This document shows positions 36,141-47,212 of a DNA stretch of 64,000 nt, piece by piece; the stretch's first letter is position 1; the number at the start of each line of letters is the position of its first letter. A model generated the notes under the pieces. The model was not told the DNA's origin. It did no database searches and saw only the letters and a program-made list of their open reading frames with translations. Source of the stretch: Paragordius varius (lineage: Eukaryota > Nematomorpha). The stretch spans positions 3,720,001 through 3,784,000 of the forward strand of contig OZ176057.1 in NCBI GenBank assembly GCA_964247055.1, written 5' to 3'. The translations under genes and the position numbers were made by a program.

Positions 36141-39100
36141 TTACCGTTCGAGCAATATTTTGAGCAGCAGTTATTTTTCGAAGTTTCAAGTAAGCCGGAT
36201 TCTTGGAAACAGCTTCTCCAATGTATAATCAAACATATAATTTTGAGTTAAGGTTTTTATTTTTATCATAGTTTTTTTCCCTGGTAAAGGAGTTATAAAA
36301 TTTCTTGTTAAAACAATTAAATTATATACAAAAAATAAGAATATAGAGATTATATAGCATAAACACCTAGAACCATATCAATGTGAATATTCTCAAAGAA
36401 ATATAGTTGTTAGTTTCTATTTATATATAGCTAAGCACTTTAACACACACAGCAAATATATTGATAGCACATTAAAAGATAGTAAAAAGTTAAAAAACAT
36501 TTAACTAAATGTACTATCAGGCAATATTTAATATAAAATTAGCAATGTAGACTTATTCATTTGTATTATGTAAAAAGAGTTGATTAAAAGTTTTAACTCA
36601 AGAAAAAATAAACCCATTTAAAACAATCGAACCATATTTTAAATCCCTTTACATCTTATAATTGTTAATTACTAGGTTAAGAGTTTCTAATATAAAAAAA
36701 ACATAAGTTAACATCCTAATCGTTTTAACAACCATATAAACAAATTTTTTTACCGGAAAATGTATGTAAAAAACCCTAAAAAGTTTTAAAACTTATATTA
36801 TATGTAAAAATATAAAATTTATGTCTTAGGTTCCCAAATTTTTTTGGCATAAATGTTAGATTTTTTTGATAAAAAAGGATATCAATTTCCCAGCCTCGGC
36901 CTCACCCTCAGCCTGCACAATTTTTTGCTGTTTCTCTTGAATGGCTCTTTCCACGACAAAAGCTGCACGTTGGGCTTCTTGTTGAGCAACCTATGTGTAG
37001 GATATGTAAATGGAATTGTTCATAAAGATAAAACGTAAAAATATATAAAGACAAATATTTTTTCTAAAAGACAACCATTTAGTTGATTTATTTCAATATA
37101 ACTCCTTGTTTCAAATGGCAAAGTGTGAAATAAAGATATATATTACTAACACAATCAATCCTATATTTACAATTAAAACTACGTAGCCTTTATAGGAAAA
37201 ATTAAGGTTTTAAAAGTATGGTTTGTTGTCTTTTATAAAAACATATCTGTCTTTTAAAAAATCTTCCTCCATATAATTTCATTTTTACTGTACCTGTAAA
37301 TTTATAAAATCGAACCAAAATAATTCGCTAAAACAAATCATAAACTATTAGTTATTATTGTTATTATGGATAAAACCAAACCTTAAAGCGCTCGAAACTA
37401 TGAAACAAAGCTATTTTTCGGTGGACAAAAACACCTGAATTATAGAATCAAAAGGCGAATCTTATATTCAATCCAATATTCATCAGTAAAAGATATACCT
37501 GTTTAGCTTCAACTGCGGCCGTATATTGTGGGCTAAAACTCAGCTCTGTTATACTAACATCATCGAGTACAATGTTAAAATCACGAGCCCGATCTTCAAG
37601 TGCTTTGCGAATGAGTAAACTTACTTGCTGTCTTTGCGTTATCAGTTGAGAGGCATTAAATTTGGCCACTACACTTTTAAGGGTCTATATATATATATAT
37701 ATATATTATTCAAATTCATCCTAAAATAAATTATGCGCTTTTTTAGATTAAACATTATCTATATTATATATATATATACTATTCAAATTCACCCTAAAAT
37801 AAATTTTGTGTTTTTTTAGATTAAACATTATCTATATTTTATATATATAAATAATAATGAAATTTAAATAATACCTAAAAAATAATAAACTATGTGCCAA
37901 AAAAGATATACATTGGTATATTATACAACCCAAAAACACATAATTTATTTTTAGTGTAAATATAAATTGTTCAGAAGGGGGGGTGGATTTGAATTGTAAA
38001 TGGCATATATGAAGTGTGGTTGAGTAATTAACTATACAATGCTACTTTTTCATATTTAATACTGCCCAAAAGCATATATTACAGTAAAAATACGGGTAAA
38101 TAGAAAGAAAAGAGACAAAAAATAAGATTTGTAATCAAAAATATTGATCTTTACTTATAATATCTAACAATCTTAAATGTTTACCTATTGTCTATATTTC
38201 TACTTTATATGAGTTGCTAGTTGTTTATAAAAAATATTTTGTTTTTTTTTCATATAAAGAAAGCCATTCTTGATTTGTTTTAATATAACATGAATAATAA
38301 CACTCTACGTGACATTTCTATTGCGCATATTGCAACGACAAGTTACATTTTTAAAAAAGGTTTTAAAAAATATGTAATCTAGTTATACTTCTTACTTTTG
38401 ATCTTATAACTTTAATTTTTACTGTATCCCGCCCCATACCCAACATAAAAAGTATTTGAATAGGCTCATATATATTTATATATAATAAACATCACTACAC
38501 CTCTTCAAAATGAATTTTTTTTCAAAATGCATATTACTTATAACCCTAAAAACTCATGTTGTCAACCATTCCATTTTTTTTCTGCCAATGTGTTTTAGTC
38601 ATAAAATTTGATCTATTGTTTTCGAGTTTAAAAATGCATAGTTTTTTCATTTTTTAAAATAAAAAACAGAGCAACGTATGAATTAACCTCATTAACGATT
38701 GAAGGTAAAACTCTTTCTTCATATTCCTGACCCAAAACTCTGTACATAGTGGGCAATCGCAATTGATCTGGACGAGTCAATACTCGTAAGGTTATATTGA
38801 CCATTTGTAAATCTAAAAAAAATGTGAAATATTATGGTATCAATAGCAAAGCCATACACCATTTAAATATTTGCAAATAATTATTAAATAATCAAAACGC
38901 AATCATACTTTGTAAATTGGATATAAAAAATGGAAAAAAATAAAAAAATAGAATTATTACTCGTAAGGAACAAAGTAATAGAGTTACAATCATAAAATTG
39001 TTCAATTTACATTATAAAATCGTTCTGTAGTTTCAAAAAAAATTATAATTTTATTTTCGGGTTTGTTTTAATGATTTAAAAGTTGAGATATCGGTTCACT

Positions 39101-40410
39101 TTTTTAGGGTAATATATATTATTTCGATGAGACAAAAATATGGGTAAATGAACCATTAAATTTGTTATATACTATATTTTAAATAAACTAGAAACTTTAT
39201 TTATTTATATAATAGCTAATGTAATAAAATCGTTTGCCTTATATGTTTTATTTTTAAAATGTAAATAATATATATTTAATAAAAATTAATTGGAATTCGT
39301 TTATTCAAAAACGAATCAACTAAAAATTTTAATACAAAATCCTGGTAAAAACTTAAAAGATATTTAAACTTTTTAAGCAAAGCCTTACCTTTACTTCCTG
39401 TAGGTGAGGAGATTTTCCTAGGTTTAGCTCTGATATCATAAATTATTGGATATTGAAACCATGGGATTCTAACAAAAAATAGGATAAGCTTTATGAATAT
39501 TAAACTAATATATGTAATTAGTATATTAATTACATATAAGACTTATTTCATATAATAAATCAAATTTTAGGATTAAGAACTATGAATTCGTATTTCCATA
39601 TATAATTGAGTAACAATTTACATCTCTATTGCTGTATTTTGCAAAAAATAAAAACGATAGGATCCTAGAGTTTTTAACATATTATTTCAATTTTTATGTT
39701 GCATCCATAAATCCATATCAAAAATTTATTAAGGTATAGTTGACGCCCATTGAAAAGCTTTGGTTTTAAACATTTTTATTATGAAAAGTAATGACAATAA
39801 ATATTATCATATACTGGTTTTTTTAAAATGAAATGGTTCCAGTTAGCAAACACCCTTAAATGTTAAAAAATATTAGTAATTTCAAAAAAAAATCAAAAGA
39901 CCTAAAATGAATTCCTTCGCTGTAAACTTCATTTTGCACTCCGGTTAAACGACTGAATATGATGGCACGGTGTCCAGCTTCCACTATTGGTATCAAAAGA
40001 TATGAGTAATATTACAGTAAAAATCATATGTTTAAACAAATTTGATTAATAAAGTCGTTTGCGGTTGCCAAATAAGAAATTTCAATAAAAATTGATCTCA
40101 AATTTTAAACAAACTAAAATAGCTATAAAAAAAACTCAAAAAATCAAATAGTTATAAAAATATAGTATTCTTTTGTTTCCATATAAATGTTAAATTTAAA
40201 AAGATTGAAGAAAAATTATAAACAACCTACACATAATTATCTCAAAATTTATAGAAATACGATATTTATTTAATAAATATAACCTTGATAAACTGAATGA
40301 AAAGCGGCATAACCCAAAGCAGCCGCACCAATCAAAAATTTTGAAGCTGGTCCAACGCCTTTAGGATTTGATGCAAATCGAGCAAATGTTTCTGTAATTT
40401 TACTTTGCAT
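35879..40410 (-). CDS. PHB2: Prohibitin-2
   Basis: Eight exons join in perfect phase: 40410-40284, 39983-39902, 39468-39389, 38812-38688, 37684-37499, 36990-36883, 36222-36145 and 35977-35879. They encode 294 residues, against 299 in human. The product is the inner mitochondrial membrane prohibitin that forms rings with PHB1 and supports cristae and protein quality control. An N-terminal membrane segment ([13 protein letters not shown]) precedes the SPFH domain with invariant blocks [15 protein letters not shown], [26 protein letters not shown] and [15 protein letters not shown] coiled-coil region and a short C-terminus follow. All introns but one are GT-AG; intron 6 is AT-AC. Introns 4 and 5 carry family A and B MITEs. 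The start ATG matches the usual N-terminal position. Divergent from the PDZ gene. Confidence 0.96.
36108..36138. repeat. (TA)n microsatellite
   Basis: Simple AT repeat in PHB2 intron 7, a few bases past the donor. Confidence 0.85.
36223..36882 (-). other. U12-type AT-AC intron of PHB2
   Basis: The exon ends GGGAAATTG. The intron starts ATATCCTTTT, the full U12 5' splice-site consensus, and ends TTGATTATAC before ATTGGAGAAG. A CCTTAAC branch-site match (minus strand, 36253-36247) lies about 25 nt from the 3' end. No AG acceptor is available there, yet joining the exons gives [11 protein letters not shown] exactly as in other PHB2 proteins. Confidence 0.9.
37008..37293. mobile_element. Family B MITE in PHB2 intron 5
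   Basis: AAAACGTAAAAATATATAAAG and AAAAGACAACCATTTAG on the left, TTTCATTTTTACTGTAC on the right. Confidence 0.65.
37705..38012. mobile_element. Family A MITE in PHB2 intron 4
   Basis: The left arm is duplicated (ATTCAAATTCATCCTAAAAT, then ATTCAAATTCACCCTAAAAT about 75 bp later), each followed by TTTTTTAGATTAAACATTA. The right arm ends TTGTAAATGGCATATA. Confidence 0.65.
38080..38424. mobile_element. Family B MITE in PHB2 intron 4
   Basis: Starts TTACAGTAAAAATACGGG and ends CTTTAATTTTTACTGTAT; the core is diverged. Confidence 0.55.
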
Positions 40411-40548
40411 TCTATATTATTATAAAGTTTATCTATATTAAATTATAATTACTAAGGGCCTGAAAGTGGAAATCACGTTTTTTTCCAATGTGGGACCTAA
40501 CAATCAATTATGATTATCTGTTTTTGTAATATATGTGATTAGAATTTT
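40411..40548. promoter_or_regulatory. Shared divergent PHB2/PDZ promoter region
   Basis: Only 138 bp separate the two ATGs, which point in opposite directions. No TATA or other box is certain. The arrangement implies a compact bidirectional promoter, unless upstream noncoding exons exist. Confidence 0.5.
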
Positions 40549-41483
40549 ATGCAACATTTGAAAGAAAAGATAGACGATCATTATGAATTTGGTGAACCGT
40601 TTGAATGTCCTAGTGTAGTTTTTAACTCTTTATTTTAGTTAATTTTTATTGTTCAAAAAGAAATGGTTGGTTCGAATAACCATCTTAGTGCTGGTTTTAG
40701 TATAGGAGGAGGTATTGATCAAGATCCTAAACTTTCGCCCATAAAGTATCCAGATAACGTATGAAAGAGTTTTGGCATCTAAAATAGGGAATATATATAA
40801 CTAATATAATGGACCATGGTCCAGCACACAAATCCGGACTCCGTATACATGACAAAATTTTGGAGGTTTTTTAAAATTATATAAATGATGTTAAGTTTTT
40901 ATAAAAATGTTGTAAATTAATAACACATTGGTTTTTAAATATTATTTTGATTTAAACAGTACTTTGACAACATTATTTGTTATAATTGTTTTAATTTTAA
41001 ATTAAAAGTTTAATATTTTAAGTTTTTTAAAAGCCGGTAAAAAAATTAGCCGATGTAGTATATACTTAATTTGCATCAAAGTTATTAAGCTATCTGTAAA
41101 TTTTAAAAGATAGAAAGTATTAGAATTTGTTTAAAAATGTCTTAGAAACTTTTTAAATCACTTTGAACTAAGGTTATATTGTTTGTAAATTCTTAAATTC
41201 AACTGAAGAGTCAAATTAATAACTAAAACTAGATTTCATATTATTTCCTGAAAAATCTACCAATATTTACAATCAACAATTTATTATAATTATATATAAA
41301 CTTGCATCATCAAAATTACCTTATATTATTTATTTTACATTTTTTTCGTTATTCAAGGTTAATGGTTATGACGTAACGCTAGTTACTCACAAGAAAGCTG
41401 TGGAATATATCAAAAAGTTTAATCCACTTAAGCTCACCATTTATCGAAACGATTTGATTATATCAAAAGACATTTTGGTGTAA
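40549..41483 (+). CDS. Single-PDZ protein, Tax1BP3/TIP-1-like
   Basis: Exons 40549-40614, 40639-40758, 40788-40865 and 41358-41483 join in phase to give 129 residues; human Tax1BP3 has 124. The whole protein is one PDZ domain with almost no flanks, as in TIP-1. The carboxylate-binding loop and following signature AGFSIGGGIDQDP is nearly identical to the family. GIYITNI, GPAHKSGLRIHDKILEVNG and VTHKKAVEYI match the later PDZ strands and helix B, with His opening helix B (class I ligand preference). In known members it binds C-terminal S/T-x-V/L motifs and competes with scaffold PDZ proteins in the cytoplasm. Introns 1 and 2 are only 24 and 29 nt; intron 3 is 492 nt. Exon 1 is the least conserved part. 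Confidence 0.88.
40615..40638 (+). other. 24-nt intron
   Basis: GTAGTT...TTTTAG. Without removal the frame meets TAG; with removal PS/LIFIVQKEM aligns to the N-terminal strand of TIP-1 PDZ proteins. It has a TTTAAC branch-like motif and a T-rich tail. Confidence 0.7.
40759..40787 (+). other. 29-nt intron
   Basis: GTATGA...AAATAG between codons for PDN and GIYITNI. The flanks are conserved PDZ sequence and the unspliced frame meets TGA at once, so removal is required. Confidence 0.85.
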
Positions 41484-41603
41484 AGAAAATTTATAAAAAA
41501 ATTTTCATATATCAATAATGATAATATATTTATTTGTTGTAAAAAACAAATGATTATATTAAAAAATTGATTTGGATATTCATGGTAACAGACGAGACTA
41601 GAT

Positions 41604-41840
41604 ACATATACCATTTATAGTTGAAATTACCCTTCGAATTCATCCTAAAATAAATTATGTGTTATTTAAGATTAGAAATTACCTATATATATAAATAAAA
41701 TAATTCCTTTAAAATTTATATAATACTGAAAAAATAATGAATTATATCATAAGAATAATTTCTTATAAATGATGAATTATATTAGCCCTAAAAACACATA
41801 ATTTATTTTTAGGGTGAATTCGAATTGTAAATGGTATATT
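41604..41840. mobile_element. Family A MITE, single-unit form
   Basis: ATATACCATTTATAGTTG on the left, GAATTGTAAATGGTATAT on the right, one unit per arm. Confidence 0.7.
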
Positions 41841-41921
41841 TCAAATCATAGCTATTAACTTTTAGTTAAATTAAATATATAATTAAATATTGCCAACAGT
41901 AGCTTTAGGAAACTTATCTAT

Positions 41922-42160
41922 ACACAATTCAAATTCACCCCAAAAATAAATTATGTGTTGGGCTAATATTACTCATTATTAATATTATTATATGGACTAT
42001 ATCTTTATGGCTTAGTTTATTATTTTAATTTTAAACTAAATTTTATTATTTAAAAATATAAAATAGCTAATTTTTAATCTTAAACACACACAATTTATTT
42101 TAGGGTAAATTTGAATTATTTAGAGGTTAATCGAATTCAAGGGTGAATTTGAAGTGTAAA

Positions 42161-42170
<10 letters not shown>
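41922..42170. mobile_element. Family A MITE
   Basis: Left CAATTCAAATTCACCCC; right GGTGAATTTGAAGTGTAAATG. It is inverted about the core and lies 80 bp from the previous copy. A (TA)n tract follows to about 42195. Confidence 0.65.
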
Positions 42171-42195
<25 letters not shown>

Positions 42196-42196
<1 letters not shown>

Positions 42197-43020
42197 AAAG
42201 CGTAAAATGATTTTTTATTCTCCTAACCTTTCTGTAACGAATTCGTTTTATAATCAAATTGTAAGATTTAATTTACGAGAATTAAAAGTTATTTTGTTCT
42301 GAAGGGGGCTGAACAATATTATTCACTACGTTTAGTTACTAATCAGAGATCAAATTTTATTTGAATTTTCTTAAAAAAGGAAGGACGATCTAACACCCCT
42401 TATAAAAACATATGAAAACAATTTGATTTTAACTAACGCCCCAAATGTTTCAGGATATTTTTGTTTAAGCCTTAAAAATTGATTTTTATTATTAAAAAAT
42501 AATTTTAAAGTTATTATTGAGTTATGCAAATATTTAATAATCAATTATTAAAATCTATTTGTTGGAATTTGTTTTTTGCACGAGTATTTAAATTATTAAA
42601 GGTACAAGTTTAAAGACTTCTATATATATATATATATATATATATTGAATTTGTTACAATAATTACCTAAAATTATTGTAAACAAAATTATTATTATTTT
42701 AGTATATAAAATTTTTGAAATATATTTTTTATATTAAAATAACTTAAAACAATTTAAAACTAGTAATTTATAGAAAAAAAATCAATAATATATTTTATTG
42801 TATATAAAAAATGGCTAAAATAGTTAAAAATAAATATAGTTAAATAATATCATTAGTTTTTTAATATGGCAAGTTTATTAATATTTTATTTAATTCGACA
42901 AATTTTAGATAGAAAACTAAATATAATATGAAACAAATTTCGTATGTCATTTTTTAAATTAACAGTATAGGATTTTTTATAGCTTAATATTTTTCGAAAA
43001 TAACTATTCTACAAACGTTC
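42196..43020. other. Intergenic, no gene seen
   Basis: Very AT-rich, with a (TA)n tract near 42620-42645. Confidence 0.5.
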
Positions 43021-43289
43021 TGTAAAAAATTATATTATACGGAAGGTAAAAATATAAAGACAATTTTTTTTTCAAAAAACCAAATTTTTTAAACAACCCA
43101 TATATAACCTATAAAAATCATTTAAATACATCGTAAAATACATGCTTGATTTTGTTTTACTCCCCTATTTAAACATTGCAATTTAAACCTAAAACAATAA
43201 AGATGTAAAAAGTATGGTTGTCTTTTAGGATAAAATATTTATCTTTATATTTTTACGTTTTGTCCGTATAATTTCAATTTTTATGTATA
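43021..43289. mobile_element. Family B MITE
   Basis: Left ATATTATACGGAAGGTAAAA; right AGTATGGTTGTCTTTTAGG and TTTTGTCCGTATAATTTCAA. Confidence 0.65.
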
Positions 43290-44376
43290 TAGATGTGCAA
43301 AAATATACGGTATCCTTGAATATTACCTCTATTGATTAAATTTCTGACCCTAGTCGGCACGTTAATTATAAGCAAAAGCGACATAATTATTATAATAAAA
43401 TTCAACAATGCTAGACAAAATTTTTATAGATATTTTTGGGTTTTCCTGTCAAAATTGAAGGTTGCTGTTAAATGGATAATGTTAAATTATATAAAAAACA
43501 TATTATAATGGACAAACTTTTAGTCAGAAATTTAAGATACCGTTTAATAAGGTAATAGAGCGTGTTACTTAACAATTAATTACACTCCAAAAATAATTTA
43601 AGAAATCGGTATTTTAATTGATTGATGGAAATTTAAAGTTTTAAGACGGCTAAAATTTTTTTGTTTAAAGAGTGTAACTTTTAAAAAATATATTTTGGCT
43701 TCTAGAGTTAATGCATAATAAATTTAACTGGTATAATTTCTTTTTATAAGAAATCTAATAATTACTACCATATGTGGCATAAAGTCTTATGGTTAAAAAT
43801 AGTATGCAGAAATAATGGAAATAAAATGAATATTAGCAATGAAATTATTTCGCCTAGAGTAATATCTGATTGTTATATAAATATTTACAGTATATTAACA
43901 AATTTTCATGGTTTAAAGACGCCAATGTGATTTTTCGCTTATAATATTTTCTGAGACCCTCCTAAAAAATGTCAAATTTCTATCGATAGTATTTTGCGTT
44001 TGGATTTATTGTGCTATTTTAAAACAAATAAAAATTAGTTGACGCGTTTCATATATTGTATTTAATTTTATTTGACCTGATATGCAAAAAAATACGATAT
44101 TTTGATTTTGGTTATTATTAGAAAATTTAAATTTTTTTCTATTATTTTAACTGCATGTACCATTTTGATACTCATAAGTTAAACTATTGAATGTATATGA
44201 TTTATTTATTATATAAGAGAGATTAATAACGTTTAAAATAAAATCATTTCACGACTAAGCATGCGTGTTTATAGAAAAGACATATATCCACTTCTAAATA
44301 AAAACATGCATAGATGGACGGCCATATGAAGCTTATATCTTATCTACTCAGTTATAGATTCGGAATAACAAATTAG
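43290..44376. other. Intergenic, no gene seen
   Basis: AT-rich. No open frame with splice support was found. Confidence 0.45.
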
Positions 44377-45137
44377 TTTAGGTGGAATCCCAAAATTTTT
44401 ACTTGGGAATGGATGATTAAAGTCGCTTTGCGAAGAAATGCAACTTTTCACATAATGATACAAGGTTAAACTGCTTCTGTTGACCAAAAATATTATGCAT
44501 CGTCCAAGCTAAAGTATACTAAGCTGTTTATAGGTTTAATACCGTAATATTAATAAAAAGAACGATTTTTTAAATTTTAATGCGCCTGGGGCGAAAATGA
44601 TTAAACCACTGATTATTATTAAAACAATTCCACCATTTCTTATTAATATTTTTAATGTTAATTTTATGGTATCAAGTTAAGGATAACCAAATCGCTATTT
44701 AAAACCTGATTCTCGATGGTTTTGTCCCAAATTTCAAAACATATTTGGCAGATATGAGTTTGCCTTTTTAGGTTTTATTGAAAGTATGACAATGCGCCTG
44801 TCCTGAGATGCTACACCTCCATTTATTAATACGTTTGATTGTTGTCAACAATAAAAAGTTATTGTTTATATTTTGATTGCTAAAAAATTATTTGATTGTC
44901 AAAAATATATGGATTCTTGGCTACTAACAGGCGAATTCAACTTCTAGGCCAGGGGATAATAGAATCTTTTTCAACACATTAAAAAAATATTTGTTTTTAA
45001 TATATTTTAGGCAGAATTTGATATTATAAAAGTTTAAATGTTTGGAAAAAGAATACGACCCAGGATTCTTTCCATCATTTAAAGGAAGCTATATATTTAG
45101 TCAAACAAATGCAAGTTCTATATGGCCGGAACGCATA
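44377..45137 (+). CDS. Candidate pair of exons, unrecognised
   Basis: 44377-44464 (after caaattag, before gttaaa) and 45052-45137 join in phase. They read FRWNPKIFTWEWMIKVALRR-type sequence, then EYDPGFFPSFKGSYIFSQ. Codon texture is unlike the flanking sequence. The second acceptor lacks a pyrimidine tract, and no start or stop is defined. It could equally be a decayed transposase fragment. Confidence 0.22.
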
Positions 45138-45639
45138 GTTTCATAACGGTGTGAATAGCATTTGATTTTCAAAGAAACTCAAATATAAACAACATATTTT
45201 AGAAGAAGAGAGTTAACGTTAAATTTTTGGAAGTCATTAATGATAATAACGGATTATCATCTAAGAACATTTGTAAATGAAGAGATTATTTTTGAAAATT
45301 GATAATAATTTTATAAGAGATTTATTTTGCAAAAATGCTCTCTTTAAGGACTTATATAGACTCTCAACAGTTTGTAAAGAACGCAATATAAATATTAATA
45401 AGAAATTATCCTATATATAATATTCAAAACCAAATAGATTTAATAGATATATATATTGGGGTAGTTTTATTCAAAGTTCAATCTTGTAAATAAAGCTATA
45501 ACAGTTTTGAACGTCATTTTAATAATAATTTATATATCAAACATTTTTTTCATATATAAGATAAAAAATACTTATATTTTTTACAGCTTGGTGACTTTTA
45601 GAGGCTAAAATTAGGACAGCTCCAAAACACGATCGAAGC

Positions 45640-45940
45640 GAAAAGCTGATATATCAAAATATATCAAGTTTTTGCTGGTAAAATGTCTCCTAAAAGCTTT
45701 TTAAAGTTAATTATTTAAATATAAATTTGCCTGTTGCATTAGCAATTTTAAAAAATTTACAGAAATGGCGGCGACAAGTGTGGGTGGATTTATTACAATT
45801 TTAATTATCTAAATTTTTTTAAATGCGCCTAAAAGACTAAAGATAGCATATGTTCAAATTGGGCTCGATACCTTAAATATTTGTTATTTAATTTTCAAAT
45901 AGTTTTAGGATATAAAACTAAAGGTTAGGCCTAAACTTAA
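45640..45940. repeat. Family H repeat
   Basis: Diverged copy of 33150-33470, sharing AAATGGCGGCGACAAG, GCCTAAAAGACTAAAGA and AAATTGGGCTCGAT. Confidence 0.5.
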
Positions 45941-47212
45941 ACAATAAACTTGATTTTTTGAGAACACCACCTATAAAAATTTATACTAATTTTATTGCTA
46001 TAAAACCAAATCTGAAATATTGTTGATCTTTACAATAAAATTTTTACGTAATTTTGGATTTTTTGATTTTTAAAAAACAAGTAAATAGACCATTATTTAC
46101 AACCAAGAATAAAAATTTAATATCAAATTATAATCTAATTTAGCGATCTATTAAATTCATGCACAATAAAATCAGAAAAGAATAGATATGAGGTATAAAT
46201 AGAAATTTATGGGTTTTTTATTTATTAACTTCGTAGATAATTTCAAAGTATTTTTGGTTATTTTTTAGAGTTAAGAGTATTTTTATATTGTAAATACCCC
46301 AAAAAACTACTTTATTTCCTCGTGGATGGTTTTTATTGTTGAATTTGAATAAAGTGTATGTATACGGTAATTTTCTGATTTTAAACATAGGATCTTATAA
46401 ATATGGTAAATGCTATAAATCTTATAAATACCTTAAACATTAAAGAATGTGAAGATAATAAAGCTCTTACAACTCGTTAAATTAAACATTCTTTATTTTA
46501 TACATTAGTAAGAACACTATAACATATATAAAGATTTAAAAAAAATTGATTCTATGACGACTTCATAGAAATCATCTATCATCCGATCTTTTTTTGCAGT
46601 TTATAATACTCAGCATTTGCGTATACCATAAAAAATTACACCTCTTAAACTTTAGATTAAAAAGAGTTTTGGATCAATTATTGTTAAAATATTTACTTTG
46701 TTATAGAGTTTTAACGCTCTATCAAGATATATGTTTTGTATATAAATTTTATGTTACGTTATAAAAAAATACATCTAAATTTATATTAGTTTTTGGGAAA
46801 AAGGTAAAAAAAATTAAAAAATCTAGTTGGGAAAGTTTTTTTTGGTTTTAGCTTTACTAAAGCATTGGTTAACAGACGCATAGGGGTGATAAAAAACCTT
46901 GTCAGGTGTAATTGAATGTATTAATCAATCGTTTAATCTAATAAGATGTGGCAGCGTGTCACTCGCCTGTAATCCCTATATGTTATAAGGAAAGCTTTTA
47001 TTGTAGATTTCTTTTTCGCAAAATTTTTTGCATTTTCGCTGGCGATCAATAAAAATTGACCATATGTTGGAAAAATTATGACTTTTTTATTTTTTTGTGC
47101 GATATGTTGCTAAAGAATTAATCCTACATTAACAGCTAAATTTGATTTTAAAACTCATTCTATATACATAATTTAACATTGGAATCAAAATTCTAATCAA
47201 TATGAACATTTA
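45941..47212. other. Intergenic, no gene seen
   Basis: AT-rich, with one slightly GC-richer stretch near 46940-46975 (GTGGCAGCGTGTCACTCGCC) of unknown nature. Confidence 0.4.

Noticed and set aside
36026-36232. Minus-strand ORF overlapping PHB2 exon 7
   Set aside because: It is a different frame from the PHB2 exon and includes the (TA)n tract; a shadow of the real exon.
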